A stretch of 36,892 bases of DNA from Candidatus Woesearchaeota archaeon (GCA_021736975.1 JAIPET010000009.1:1-36892), one strand, 5' to 3'; shown: positions 14,003-22,577, counted from the stretch's first letter. Notes: generated by a model from the sequence alone, not told the origin. A program made the numbers and translations.

Positions 14003-15001
14003 ATGGGAAAAACAGGAAAACCAAGAAGCGGAAGTATGGGTGTTTGGCCTAGAAAAAGATCTGTAAGACCTTATGCTAAAGTAAGAGCTAAAGCATCTGT
14101 AAAAGAAGCAAAATTATTATCTTTTCCAGCATACAAAGCAGGTATGACTCACGTTATGGCTGTTGGTTCAGATAAAAATAAAAGAACCGCAAAATTAAAC
14201 ACTGCTGTTTCTGTAACAATTCTTGAATGTCCACCTATTAGATTAGCATCATTAAGATTATATAAAGAAACATCAAATGGATCAGTTGTTGTTTCACAAT
14301 TAAATTTCAAAACAGAAAAGGAGTTAACAAGAAAGCTTCCAGTTGTAAAAAAAGGGAAATTATCAACTACTGATGATTTAGCAAAATTAAATTCAGATGA
14401 TTATTCAGATGTAACTGTTCAAGTTTATACTCAACCTAAACAAACAAGCATTAAAAAAACACCAGAATTATTTGAAATAAGTCTAGGTGGAAAAGTTGCA
14501 GATAAAATTGAATGGGTAAAAGCACATCTTGATTCCCAAATACCAATCACTGAGGTTTTCAAAGAAGGACAATTTGTAGATTCACATTCAATAACTAAAG
14601 GAAAAGGATTTCAAGGACCTGTTAAAAGATTTGGTATTGGTTTAACAAGTCACAAAGCAGAAAAAGCAAGAAGAAACCCAGGATCTTTAGGTGGATGGAA
14701 AGGTCAAGCACACGTAATGTATAGGGTGCCACATGCAGGACAAACAGGATATCATCAAAGAACACAATTTAATAACTCTATTCTAAAAATTTCAGAAAAA
14801 CCAGAAGAAGTTAATCCAAAAGGGGGATTAGTAAATTTTGGAAATGTTAAATCATCATACTTATTAATAAGGGGAACTATACCAGGACCTAAAAAAAGAT
14901 TAATTACATTAACAGAGCCAGTAAGATTAAATGGTAAAAAACCAGAATTTACGCCTGACTCAATTAAACAAATAATTACAGATAGTAAACAGGGAAGATA
15001 A
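14003..15001 (+). CDS. rpl3: Ribosomal protein L3 (uL3)
   Basis: A 332-residue large-subunit protein, first gene of the operon, that binds 23S rRNA near the peptidyl transferase centre. Archaeal L3 hallmarks are the start GKTGKPRSGSMGVWPRKR, AGMTHVM, TKGKGFQGPVKRFGI and the loop GHxAGQxGYHQRT-like HAGQTGYHQRTQFN. Length fits the archaeal family. The stop is immediately followed by the L4 start (no spacer). No distinct Shine-Dalgarno is visible; the leader carries extensive structure instead. Confidence 0.98.
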   Translation: MGKTGKPRSGSMGVWPRKRSVRPYAKVRAKASVKEAKLLSFPAYKAGMTHVMAVGSDKNKRTAKLNTAVSVTILECPPIRLASLRLYKETSNGSVVVSQLNFKTEKELTRKLPVVKKGKLSTTDDLAKLNSDDYSDVTVQVYTQPKQTSIKKTPELFEISLGGKVADKIEWVKAHLDSQIPITEVFKEGQFVDSHSITKGKGFQGPVKRFGIGLTSHKAEKARRNPGSLGGWKGQAHVMYRVPHAGQTGYHQRTQFNNSILKISEKPEEVNPKGGLVNFGNVKSSYLLIRGTIPGPKKRLITLTEPVRLNGKKPEFTPDSIKQIITDSKQGR

Positions 15002-15913
15002 ATGAAAATACCAATATTATCAACAAACGCTGCACAAAAAGGAGAAATTGAATTACCAAGTCAATTCAAAGAACCTGTTAGAGAAGATTTAATTTTAAGA
15101 GCAGTAATTGCTTTAAGAGCAAATATTAGACAAGCGTATGGATCAAATCCGGAAGCTGGAAAAAATGTTTCTGCAATGCTTAGTAAAAGAAGAAGAAAAT
15201 ACAGAGGAACATATGGTATTGGTCAATCAAGAACTCCAAGAAAAGTGATGAGTAGATCAGGAACAAGATTTAATTATACTGGCGCATTCGCACCTCAAAC
15301 AGTAGGTGGAAGAAGAGCACATCCTCCTAAAGCTGAAAAAATATGGAGTCAAAAAGTAAACAAATTAGAAAATAGAAAAGCAATCAGATCCGCATTATCC
15401 GCAACAGTATCTAAAGATATTGTAGCATCAAGAGGACATAAAGTTCCAGCAAATTATCCATTCGCAATCACAGATGATTTTCAATCAACTAAAAAAACAA
15501 AAGATGTTAAAGAAATTTTAGCAAAACTTGGCTTAAAAGATGAGCTTGATAGAACAAGTCAAAGAAAAATAAGAGCTGGTAAAGGAAAAACAAGAGGAAG
15601 AAAATACAAAACAAAAACAGGTTTATTAATTGTTACTTCGGAAGAAGGAGCAATATCAAAATCAGCAAAAAACATTCCTGGTGTTCATATTACAACAGTT
15701 GAAAAATTAAATACAGAAAGTTTGGCTCCGGGTGCAGTACCTGGAAGAATAACTTTATTCACAGAATCCGCAATTAAAAAAATATCAGAATCAAAAATAT
15801 TCACAAGCGCTTTTAAAGCAGAAACTACTAAAGAAGAAAAACCAAAAAAAGAAACAAAAAAGAAAATTGTGAAAAAAGTTGTAAAGAAAGTAGCAAAAGA
15901 GGCTGAACAATGA
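15002..15913 (+). CDS. rpl4: Ribosomal protein L4 (uL4)
   Basis: A 303-residue L4 of the archaeal/eukaryotic type, recognised by RAVIALRANIRQAYGSNPEAG, SKRRRKYRGTYGIGQSRTPRK and the extended exit-tunnel loop FAPQTVGGRRAHPPK. The last 35-40 residues are a Lys/Glu tail (KKETKKKIVKKVVKKVAKEA) beyond the usual archaeal end near 260. The L23 start overlaps its stop by four bases (ATGA). L4 is an autoregulator of this operon in bacteria; whether it controls this leader is unknown. Confidence 0.97.
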   Translation: MKIPILSTNAAQKGEIELPSQFKEPVREDLILRAVIALRANIRQAYGSNPEAGKNVSAMLSKRRRKYRGTYGIGQSRTPRKVMSRSGTRFNYTGAFAPQTVGGRRAHPPKAEKIWSQKVNKLENRKAIRSALSATVSKDIVASRGHKVPANYPFAITDDFQSTKKTKDVKEILAKLGLKDELDRTSQRKIRAGKGKTRGRKYKTKTGLLIVTSEEGAISKSAKNIPGVHITTVEKLNTESLAPGAVPGRITLFTESAIKKISESKIFTSAFKAETTKEEKPKKETKKKIVKKVVKKVAKEAEQ

Positions 15914-16161
15914 AAACATTACTATATCCATTAGCGACAGAAAAAAGTATTAAATTAATGGAATCAGAAAATAAATTAGTTTTTGTTGTAAATTTAAAAT
16001 CAACAAAACCAGAAATTAAAAAAGCAATCGAAGAAGAGTTTGATGTTAAAGTTACAGATGTAAAAACTTTAGTAGATACAAAAGGAAGAAAAAAAGCATA
16101 TGTCAGATTTGCAATGGATACACCAGCAATTGATATTGCAACAAAATTAGGATTAATGTAG
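15910..16161 (+). CDS. rpl23: Ribosomal protein L23 (uL23)
   Basis: An 83-residue L23 located at the polypeptide exit site, where it also contacts SRP and the translocon. Visible hallmarks are YPLATEKSIKLMESENKLVF, STKPEIKKAIEEEFDVKVTD and the C-terminal KAYVRFAMDTPAIDIATKLG. Length is normal for archaea. The start overlaps the L4 stop (ATGA), so translation is coupled. Confidence 0.97.
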   Translation: MKTLLYPLATEKSIKLMESENKLVFVVNLKSTKPEIKKAIEEEFDVKVTDVKTLVDTKGRKKAYVRFAMDTPAIDIATKLGLM

Positions 16162-16171
16162 GCACATAAAA

Positions 16172-16870
16172 ATGGGAAAAAATCTAATACAACAAAGGAG
16201 AGGAAAAGGATCAGGAAGATTCAGAAAACCTACTTTTAGATTCAAAGGAGATATAAAAATGCTTCATAAAGAATCTTATATAGTAAAAGATCTAGTTAGA
16301 TGTGCAGGTCATTCAGCACCATTAATAGAAGCAAAATACGATGATGGTTCAACATCATTATTAATCGCGGCAGAAGGAATATCTGTTGGAGATACATTCA
16401 AAATTAACAATGGAGAAGTAAAAATAGGAAATATTATGTCTCTAAAAAATATACCTGAAGGAACTAGTGTTTTTTGTATAGAAGGAAGACCTGGTGATGG
16501 CGGAAAATTTGTAAGAGGATCTGGTACAAGTGCAAAAGTTGTAGCAAAAAATAAAGACGCAATAACAATATTATTACCTTCAAAAAAACAAAAAATATTC
16601 CATCCTGAATGTAGAGCAATGATTGGAGTTGCATCAGGAGCAGGAAGACCTGATAAACCATTACTTAAAGCAGGAAAAAAACATCATATTGCAAAATCAA
16701 AAAACCAATATTATCCAATAGTTTCTGGTTCAGCAATGAACGCAGTAGCACATCCATTTGGTAATAAAAGAAGTTTAAGAAAATCAAAAGCAAAACCAAC
16801 TAGTAGAAATGCGCCTCCTGGAAGAAAGGTAGGTATGATTGCTGCAAGAAGAACTGGAAGAAGAAAATAA
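16172..16870 (+). CDS. rpl2: Ribosomal protein L2 (uL2)
   Basis: A 232-residue L2, a core large-subunit protein near the peptidyl transferase centre. It begins MGKNLIQQRRGKGSGRFRKP and contains PEGTSVFCIEGRPGDGGKFV, GAGRPDKPLLKAGKKHH and the conserved NAVAHPFGNKRS block, which carries the functionally important His. A basic C-terminal tail ends GRKVGMIAARRTGRRK. Length matches archaeal L2. It is 10 bp after L23 and 11 bp before S19. Confidence 0.98.
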   Translation: MGKNLIQQRRGKGSGRFRKPTFRFKGDIKMLHKESYIVKDLVRCAGHSAPLIEAKYDDGSTSLLIAAEGISVGDTFKINNGEVKIGNIMSLKNIPEGTSVFCIEGRPGDGGKFVRGSGTSAKVVAKNKDAITILLPSKKQKIFHPECRAMIGVASGAGRPDKPLLKAGKKHHIAKSKNQYYPIVSGSAMNAVAHPFGNKRSLRKSKAKPTSRNAPPGRKVGMIAARRTGRRK

Positions 16871-16881
16871 GGTAAATCAAA

Positions 16882-17262
16882 ATGGCAAAAAAAATATTCA
16901 CATACAAAGGAAAAAAACTTGAAGAATTACAAACTCTTTCAATAAAGGAGTTAGCAGATTTATTTCCTGCAAGACAAAGAAGGAAAATTAAAAGAGGATT
17001 TTCAGATCAAGAAAAATTATTCATTGAAAAAGTTTCAAAGAAAGATAATGTAAAAACACAATTAAGAGATATGATTGTGCTTCCAAATATGGTTGGAAAA
17101 ACAATTAAAGTTCATACAGGTAAAGAATTTTCACCAGTAGAAATTCAACCAGAAATGATTGGACATTATTTAGGAGAATTGATCCTTACAAGAAGAAAAG
17201 TAGGACATAGTTCACCAGGAGTTGGAGCAACAAAATCATCAGGTAGTGTATCCGTAAGATAA
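16882..17262 (+). CDS. rps19: Ribosomal protein S19 (uS19)
   Basis: A 126-residue small-subunit head protein. The archaeal form is recognised from LFPARQRRKIKRGFSDQEKL, RDMIVLPNMVGKTIKVHTGK and the C-terminal GELILTRRKVGHSSPGVGAT, which extends toward the decoding region. The ends and length fit the family. L22 follows after two bases. Confidence 0.97.
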   Translation: MAKKIFTYKGKKLEELQTLSIKELADLFPARQRRKIKRGFSDQEKLFIEKVSKKDNVKTQLRDMIVLPNMVGKTIKVHTGKEFSPVEIQPEMIGHYLGELILTRRKVGHSSPGVGATKSSGSVSVR

Positions 17263-17264
17263 AA

Positions 17265-17891
17265 ATGAAAAATAAATACGCGTTTAAGGAACTTGAAGAA
17301 AACATGGCTAGGGCTATGGTTAAAGATGCTACTATTAGTACAAAAACATCAATAGAAATTGCATCTTTCCTTAGAGGAAAAACAACAAAAAAAGCTTTAG
17401 CAATCCTTAATAGAGTATTGAAGAAAACAACTGCAATACCATTCAAAAGATTTACAGATGGTGTAGGTCATAGAGCAGGAGTAGGTATCGGTGCAGGTAG
17501 ATTTCCTCAAAAAGGTTCAGAAGAATTTATCGCTTTAATAAAAAATGTGGAAGCAAATGCTCAAACAAAAGGATTATCAGACAATTTAAAAATAATACAT
17601 TTAGTTGTTCAAAGAGGATCAAACCAATATCATATGGGTAGACAAAGAAGAAGAAGATATAAAAGAACACATTTAGAAATTGTTGTTCAAGAAATGGAAG
17701 AAGTTAAAGAAGAAGTTAAAAAAGCACAATCAAAGAAAAAAGAATCACAATCAAAAAAACAAGAAACAAAACAAGAAGTAAAAAAGGAAGAAAAAAAACA
17801 ACCTGAAGAAAAAACTAAAGAATCAGAATCAAAAAACAGTGTCGTGGACGCAAAGTCACAGACTACTGAAAAAGTAGAGGATAAAAAATGA
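17265..17891 (+). CDS. rpl22: Ribosomal protein L22 (uL22) with charged tail
   Basis: A 208-residue L22 that lines the exit tunnel. The core (1-145) has ARAMVKDATISTKTSIEIA, FLRGKTTKKALAILNRVLKK and the loop HRAGVGIGAGRFPQKGSEEF, ending KRTHLEIVVQE. After this, about 60 residues are almost only Lys, Glu, Gln and Ser (EEVKKAQSKKKESQSKKQE), absent from typical archaeal L22 proteins. The stop overlaps the S3 start by four bases. Confidence 0.97.
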   Translation: MKNKYAFKELEENMARAMVKDATISTKTSIEIASFLRGKTTKKALAILNRVLKKTTAIPFKRFTDGVGHRAGVGIGAGRFPQKGSEEFIALIKNVEANAQTKGLSDNLKIIHLVVQRGSNQYHMGRQRRRRYKRTHLEIVVQEMEEVKEEVKKAQSKKKESQSKKQETKQEVKKEEKKQPEEKTKESESKNSVVDAKSQTTEKVEDKK

Positions 17892-18712
17892 TTGAAAGAA
17901 AATTCGTCGCACAAAACATAAAAGAATTTGAAATTAAAAAATACTTATTCAACGAGTTAAGTAGAGTAGGTTTAAGCGATGTAAAATTACAAAGAACACC
18001 ACTTGGTGAAAAAATATTAGTTAGCGCTTCAAGACCAGGATTAGTAGTTGGTAAAGGAGGAAGCAATATTACAAGATTAACAAAAGAATTAAAAGAAAAA
18101 TTTAAACTTGAAAATCCGCAAATAGAAATAGAAGAAGTTTTGGATGCAAGAGGAGATGCTTCAATAACAGCAGAAATGATTGCAAATTTCCTAGAAAGAT
18201 ATGGACCTCAAAGATTCAAAGGAGTAGGACATAAAGCAATGAGCACAGTAATGAGTTCAGGAGCTTTAGGTGTAGAAATATTAATTTCAGGAAAAATACC
18301 AAGTAGTAGAGCAAAAACATGGAGATTCTACATGGGATACTTAAAAAAATGTGGAGACATAAGTGTTTCAGGTGTTTACAAATCACAACAAATAGCAAGA
18401 TTAAAATCAGGAGTAATAGGAATTCAAGTTACAATTATGCCAGGTACTACTGTACTTCCAGATAAAATAGAAGTACTTACTGAACCAATTCAAATAGTTG
18501 AAGAAGTTGAAACAGAAACAAAATCAGAAAAAGAAGATAAACCAAAAAAGAAAGTTAAGAAAAAAACTCCTAAGAAAAAAACAGCAAAAAAAGAAGAAAC
18601 TAAAGAAGATTCAGTAAAAGAAGATGTGAAAGAAGAAACTGAAGAATCTTTAGAACCAGCAAAAGAAGAATCAAAAGACTCAGAATCAGAAAAACCGGAA
18701 GTTGAAAAATGA
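17888..18712 (+). CDS. rps3: Ribosomal protein S3 (uS3) with charged tail
   Basis: A 274-residue S3 of the mRNA entry region. The N-terminal KH domain has GLVVGKGGSNITRLTKELKE, and the S3 C-domain has GVGHKAMSTVMSSGALGVEI and SGKIPSSRAKTWRFYMGYLK. The core ends near residue 205; then a tail of about 68 Lys/Glu/Ser residues follows. The start overlaps the L22 stop and the stop overlaps the L29 start, both by four bases. Confidence 0.97.
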   Translation: MIERKFVAQNIKEFEIKKYLFNELSRVGLSDVKLQRTPLGEKILVSASRPGLVVGKGGSNITRLTKELKEKFKLENPQIEIEEVLDARGDASITAEMIANFLERYGPQRFKGVGHKAMSTVMSSGALGVEILISGKIPSSRAKTWRFYMGYLKKCGDISVSGVYKSQQIARLKSGVIGIQVTIMPGTTVLPDKIEVLTEPIQIVEEVETETKSEKEDKPKKKVKKKTPKKKTAKKEETKEDSVKEDVKEETEESLEPAKEESKDSESEKPEVEK

Positions 18713-18960
18713 AATCAAAAGAAATCAGACAACAAAAACCTGAAGATACTCAAAAGAAAATGAAAGAGTTAAATTCAGAATTAATTCAACTACATGGACA
18801 ATCAGCAACAGGAACTCCACCAAAAAATCCTGGTAGAATAAAACAAATTAAAAGAATAATTGCAAGAGTAAAAACAATACAACACGAAGAAGAATTAAAA
18901 GAATTAGTAAAAAAAGCAAAATTACAAAATGAAAAAAACAAAAGGAGGATAAGTAAGTAA
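18709..18960 (+). CDS. rpl29: Ribosomal protein L29 (uL29)
   Basis: An 83-residue, mostly helical L29 beside the exit tunnel, in contact with L23. Recognised by MKSKEIRQQKPEDTQKKMKE and KNPGRIKQIKRIIARVKTI. The start overlaps the S3 stop; the stop is directly followed by the eIF1 ATG. Confidence 0.95.
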   Translation: MKSKEIRQQKPEDTQKKMKELNSELIQLHGQSATGTPPKNPGRIKQIKRIIARVKTIQHEEELKELVKKAKLQNEKNKRRISK

Positions 18961-19266
18961 ATGCCAGAAATAGACCCTATCACAGGCTTGCCAAAAGAAC
19001 TTGGTGCTTGGGACAACATTGCCAAAGAAAATCAAAAGATAACAATTAAAATCATAAAGAAAAAATTTGGTAAAAAATACACAACAATATCAGGCATAAA
19101 CAAACACGAAGTTGACCTCAAAGACATTGCCAAAAAATTGAAATCAAAATTCGCATGCGGCGGAACTGCCAAAGACGGATTGGTAGAACTTCAAGGCGAT
19201 CACATGAAAGATATGAGAAAAGAACTAATAAACATCGGTTTTAGTCCAGATCAAATCGAAAGATGA
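18961..19266 (+). CDS. sui1: Translation initiation factor aIF1 (SUI1)
   Basis: A 101-residue SUI1/eIF1 protein that promotes accurate start-codon selection on the small subunit. It starts with PEIDPITGLPKELGAWDNIA, then has the SUI1 core KKKFGKKYTTISGI, KKLKSKFACGGTAKDG and IELQGDH-like VELQGDHMKDMRKELINIGF. The length is normal. Its place between L29 and the RNase P protein is the usual archaeal order. A structured 49-base gap follows. Confidence 0.97.
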   Translation: MPEIDPITGLPKELGAWDNIAKENQKITIKIIKKKFGKKYTTISGINKHEVDLKDIAKKLKSKFACGGTAKDGLVELQGDHMKDMRKELINIGFSPDQIER

Positions 19267-19287
19267 TGAAAATTAAAGAGATTTTCA
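19267..19287 (+). other. Hairpin after the aIF1 stop codon
   Basis: TGAAAAT (19267-19273) and ATTTTCA (19281-19287) form a perfect 7-bp stem with a 7-base loop, beginning at the base after the aIF1 stop. It is the first of two tandem hairpins before rnp1. Confidence 0.4.
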
Positions 19288-19288
19288 G

Positions 19289-19318
19289 CATGCCAAAAAC
19301 CAGAGGTTTTTAAGCATG
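19289..19318 (+). promoter_or_regulatory. Start-sequestering hairpin of the RNase P protein gene
   Basis: CATGC (19289-19293) pairs with GCATG (19314-19318), which includes the rnp1 ATG. Inside it, AAAAACC (19295-19301) pairs with GGTTTTT (19305-19311) around AGA, so the likely Shine-Dalgarno AGAGGT lies in the loop and inner stem. Twelve base pairs thus cover both initiation signals, suggesting controlled translation. Confidence 0.5.
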
Positions 19319-19564
19319 AAACAAAACAAATATCAAAAAAATTACATTGGAAAAACAATTGAAATAACAAAAACAAAAAACATGGAGCAACAAGGAATCA
19401 AAGGAATAATAACAAATGAAACAAAAAACACGTTCCAAATTCAAACAATAAAAAAATCAATCAAAATACTAAAAAACAATAAAGAATTCAAAATACAAAA
19501 CGAAACAATTCAAGGAAACAAAATAGCAAAAAAACCAGAAGAAAGAATTAAAATCAAAGGATGA
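19316..19564 (+). CDS. rnp1: RNase P protein component 1 (Rpp29)
   Basis: An 82-residue Rpp29/Rnp1 subunit of archaeal RNase P, which matures tRNA 5' ends. The Sm-like fold is recognised from [46 protein letters not shown] and the terminal [16 protein letters not shown]. It is at the short end of the family. The start lies within a hairpin (see separate entry), and the stop overlaps the S17 start (ATGA), so S17 translation may depend on rnp1 translation. Confidence 0.92.
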   Translation: MKQNKYQKNYIGKTIEITKTKNMEQQGIKGIITNETKNTFQIQTIKKSIKILKNNKEFKIQNETIQGNKIAKKPEERIKIKG

Positions 19565-19854
19565 AAAAAATGAACGAAAAACCACTAAGCATCAGAGGAA
19601 GAAAATTTACAGGAACTGTAGTTAGCGACAAAATGTCAAAGACAGTAACAGTTGAATGGGAAAGAAGAAAATATATTCCAAAATATGAAAGATATGAAAA
19701 AAGAAGAACTAAAGTAAAAGCTCACAATCCAGAAGAAATAGACGCAAAAGTAGGAGATAAAGTAATAATCGCAGAAACAAGACCTATAAGCAAAACAAAA
19801 AATTTTGTAGTAATCAAAATTATAACAAACGAAGAAAAGGAAAAAACTGAATAA
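19561..19854 (+). CDS. rps17: Ribosomal protein S17 (uS17)
   Basis: A 97-residue archaeal S17, a 16S rRNA-binding primary assembly protein. Recognised by [40 protein letters not shown] and [20 protein letters not shown]. The ATG at 19561 overlaps the rnp1 stop; a second ATG three codons on is the alternative. Confidence 0.97.
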   Translation: MKKMNEKPLSIRGRKFTGTVVSDKMSKTVTVEWERRKYIPKYERYEKRRTKVKAHNPEEIDAKVGDKVIIAETRPISKTKNFVVIKIITNEEKEKTE

Positions 19855-19856
19855 AA

Positions 19857-20258
19857 ATGAAAAGCATTAAAGCAACAGTAACAAACGCATTGCCACATGG
19901 AGCAGTTATCGATACCTGTGACAATTCAGGAGCAAAAACATTGAAAGTATTTTCAGTAAAAGGCTCTAAAACAGTTAAAGGTAAAATGCCAGCAGCTGGA
20001 GTAGGCGATTTAGTACATGCATCAGTAGTTAAAGGAAAACCAGACATGAGAAAAACAGTGGTTTTAGCTGTAATAGTTAGACAAAAAAAAGAATACAGAA
20101 GACTTGATGGAACAAGAATAGAATTTGAAGACAACGCAGCAGTTGTAGTAAAAGATGATAAAGGAAATCCAAAAGGAACAATATTCAAAGGACCAATCGC
20201 AAAAGAAGCATGTGAAAGATGGCCAGGAATAGCAAAAATAGCAAACATAATCATATAA
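19857..20258 (+). CDS. rpl14: Ribosomal protein L14 (uL14)
   Basis: A 133-residue L14 at the subunit interface. Recognised by DTCDNSGAKTLKVFSVKGSK, GVGDLVHASVVKGKPDMRKT, YRRLDGTRIEFEDNAAVVVK and PIAKEACERWPGIAKIANII. Length is normal for archaea. Confidence 0.98.
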   Translation: MKSIKATVTNALPHGAVIDTCDNSGAKTLKVFSVKGSKTVKGKMPAAGVGDLVHASVVKGKPDMRKTVVLAVIVRQKKEYRRLDGTRIEFEDNAAVVVKDDKGNPKGTIFKGPIAKEACERWPGIAKIANIII

Positions 20259-20268
20259 GAGGAAAAAA

Positions 20269-20715
20269 ATGAAAACAAAATTTTCAAAAACATGGAATAA
20301 AAGCGTTCAACCTAGAAAGCAAAGGAAATATAATTATAATGCTCCATTACATGTTAAACAAAAATCACTATCCGTAAACTTAAGTAAAGAATTAAGACAA
20401 AAATATGGTTTAAGAAATATACCTGTAAGAACTGGAGATAAAGTACTTATTCAAAGAGGAAGTTTCAAAGGCAAAGACGGTAAAGTAGAAGAATTAAATT
20501 TAAAGACTTCAAAAATATACATAACTAAAATAGAAAGAACAAAAAAAGATGGATCAAAAACAAGAGTTCCAATGTTACCTTCAAACCTTCAAATAGTAGA
20601 ATTAAACCTTGAAGATAAAAAAAGAAAAGCAAAGATAAATCAAAAAACTGCAAGTAAATCTCAAAAAGCAGAAAAAACCCAAACAGCACAGAAAACAGAT
20701 AAGGGGGCACAATAA
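20269..20715 (+). CDS. rpl24: Ribosomal protein L24 (uL24)
   Basis: A 148-residue L24, an assembly initiator of the large subunit. Archaeal motifs are APLHVKQKSLSVNLSKELR and the KOW segment PVRTGDKVLIQRGSFKGKDG. About 30 extra Lys/Gln/Thr residues (QKTASKSQKAEKTQTAQKTD) follow the core. GAGG lies just upstream of the ATG. Confidence 0.96.
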   Translation: MKTKFSKTWNKSVQPRKQRKYNYNAPLHVKQKSLSVNLSKELRQKYGLRNIPVRTGDKVLIQRGSFKGKDGKVEELNLKTSKIYITKIERTKKDGSKTRVPMLPSNLQIVELNLEDKKRKAKINQKTASKSQKAEKTQTAQKTDKGAQ

Positions 20716-20717
20716 AA

Positions 20718-21416
20718 ATGGTTAAAAATCACATGAAACGACTAACTACTCCAAAAACATGGAGAGTAGCAAGAAAAACTATCAAATTCATAACAAAACC
20801 TCAAGCAGGGGGATACAAACAAAGTATGGGTATAAGTATAAACACATTCCTAAAAGAATTAACAAATGTAACAAACACTACAAAAGAAACAAATTACTTA
20901 ATGACTAAACAAGAAGTTCTAATTAATGGAACAAGAAAAAGAAGTAGAAAACATTTAGTAGGTTTTTTAGAATCTGTAATTGTACCGAGCATTAACAAAT
21001 CATTCAGATTAATAATGGATGATAAAGGAAAGTTAAAAGCCACAGAAATAAAAGAAGATGAAGCAAAAAAAACAATTGTTCAAATAATTGGAAAAACAAA
21101 ATTAAAAGGTACAAAAATCCAATTAAATACATTATCAGGAAATAATATATTAGTAGAAGAAAAAGATGCAAAAGAATACAAAACAGGAGATTCATTATTA
21201 ATAAGTCTTCCAGACAAAAAAATACAGGGACACATAAAAAGAGAAAAAGGAAACTTAGCATTTATTTACACAGGAAAACACGCAGGTAAAATAGGTTCTG
21301 TGGAAAATATTCATGCAGGAGATGTATTAATAAAAACTGACAAAGAATCTTTAGAAACTAAAACTTCATATATTATAATAGTAGGAACAAAAAAAGCTGA
21401 AATAATAATTGAATAA
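20718..21416 (+). CDS. rps4e: Ribosomal protein S4e (eS4)
   Basis: A 232-residue S4e, found only in archaea and eukaryotes. Recognised by the N-terminus NHMKRLTTPKTWRVARKTIK, the S4-like RNA-binding part EVLINGTRKRSRKHLVGFLE and the KOW motif FIYTGKHAGKIGSVENIHAG. Length is near the archaeal norm. L5 follows after two bases. Confidence 0.97.
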   Translation: MVKNHMKRLTTPKTWRVARKTIKFITKPQAGGYKQSMGISINTFLKELTNVTNTTKETNYLMTKQEVLINGTRKRSRKHLVGFLESVIVPSINKSFRLIMDDKGKLKATEIKEDEAKKTIVQIIGKTKLKGTKIQLNTLSGNNILVEEKDAKEYKTGDSLLISLPDKKIQGHIKREKGNLAFIYTGKHAGKIGSVENIHAGDVLIKTDKESLETKTSYIIIVGTKKAEIIIE

Positions 21417-21418
21417 AA

Positions 21419-21937
21419 ATGACAAACCCAATGAAAGAAATAAGGATAGAGAAAGTAACCTTGAACATAGGTGCAGGTAAGGATCAAAAAGTACTTGAAA
21501 AAGGAATAAAATTAATTAAAAACATAACTGGAAAAAGTCCTATTAAAACAATAACAAACAAAAGAATTCAAGGATGGGGATTAAGAGCAGGTCTTGCTAT
21601 AGGAACAAAACTAACTTTAAGAAATGAAGAAGCAGTAAATATAATTCCTAGATTATTAGTTGCTAAAGATAATACTTTGAAAAAATCAAGTTTTGATAAC
21701 AATGGGAATGTAAGTTTTGGAATACCAGAATACATTGATATTGAAGGCGCAAAATATGATACAGAAATAGGTATGATGGGATTACAAGCAACTATAACAC
21801 TTAAACGACCAGGATTCAGAATTAAAAATAGAAGATTAAATACTAAAAAAATTCCTTCAAAACATAGAATAAATCAAGAAGACGCGATGAATTTCATGAA
21901 AGAAAAATTTCAAACAAAAGTAGGTGACGAAGAATGA
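21419..21937 (+). CDS. rpl5: Ribosomal protein L5 (uL5)
   Basis: A 172-residue 5S rRNA-binding L5. Recognised by IRIEKVTLNIGAGKDQKVLE, PIKTITNKRIQGWGLRAGLA and MGLQATITLKRPGFRIKNRR. Its stop overlaps the S14 start by four bases. Confidence 0.97.
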   Translation: MTNPMKEIRIEKVTLNIGAGKDQKVLEKGIKLIKNITGKSPIKTITNKRIQGWGLRAGLAIGTKLTLRNEEAVNIIPRLLVAKDNTLKKSSFDNNGNVSFGIPEYIDIEGAKYDTEIGMMGLQATITLKRPGFRIKNRRLNTKKIPSKHRINQEDAMNFMKEKFQTKVGDEE

Positions 21938-22164
21938 CTCAATCACAACATGACAAATCATTAAAACAAATAGGAAAAAAACCTGGAAAATACAAAAAAT
22001 ATCAAAAGTATAACACTCCTAAAGAAAGAAAATTCGGAAAAGCAGCAAAAAAATGCAAAATGACGGGAGCAACAAGAGGCGTAATTCACAAATATGGAAT
22101 TAACCTTTGTAGAAAAACATTTAGACAATTTGCAACGAAATTAGGATTCAAAAAATATTCATGA
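21934..22164 (+). CDS. rps14: Ribosomal protein S14 (uS14), degenerate zinc site
   Basis: A 76-residue S14 of the small-subunit head, with an N-terminal basic extension compared with the usual 50-55 residues of archaeal S14. The conserved C-terminal half is clear (GVIHKYGINLCRKTFRQFAT, ending LGFKKYS). The archaeal zinc-binding C-x2-C...C-x2-C pattern is broken: residues 41-44 read CKMT and 59-62 read CRKT, so two of four Cys ligands are Thr. Zinc binding is probably lost. The position between L5 and S8 is canonical. Confidence 0.93.
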   Translation: MTQSQHDKSLKQIGKKPGKYKKYQKYNTPKERKFGKAAKKCKMTGATRGVIHKYGINLCRKTFRQFATKLGFKKYS

Positions 22165-22176
22165 GGAAAAATAAAA

Positions 22177-22569
22177 ATGTCATTAAACGACCCATTAGCA
22201 AACGTATTATCAAGCATATATAACTACGAAAAATTAGGAAAAAAAGAATTAACAACAAAAAATAATTCTAAACTAATTAGAGGAGTACTTACAATAATGC
22301 AAGAAGAAGGATTAGTTGGATCTCAAGAAATAACTGAAGATGGAAAAGGAAACATCTTAAAAATAAATTTATTAGGATCATTAAATAAAACAGGCGTTAT
22401 AAAACCAAGATTTAAAGTAAAAAATACAGAATTTGAAAAATATGAAAAAAGATTTTTACCAGCAAAAGATTTTGGAATATTAATTGTGAGTACAAGTAAA
22501 GGATTAATGTCTCATAAAAACGCAAAAGAACAAAACATTGGTGGAACACTAATAAGTTTCGCTTACTAA
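22177..22569 (+). CDS. rps8: Ribosomal protein S8 (uS8)
   Basis: A 130-residue S8, a 16S rRNA central-domain binder. Recognised by NDPLANVLSSIYNYEKLGKK, INLLGSLNKTGVIKPRF and the C-terminal GILIVSTSKGLMSHKNAKEQ with NIGGTLISFAY. Length is normal for archaea. Confidence 0.97.
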   Translation: MSLNDPLANVLSSIYNYEKLGKKELTTKNNSKLIRGVLTIMQEEGLVGSQEITEDGKGNILKINLLGSLNKTGVIKPRFKVKNTEFEKYEKRFLPAKDFGILIVSTSKGLMSHKNAKEQNIGGTLISFAY

Positions 22570-22577
22570 GGATAAAA

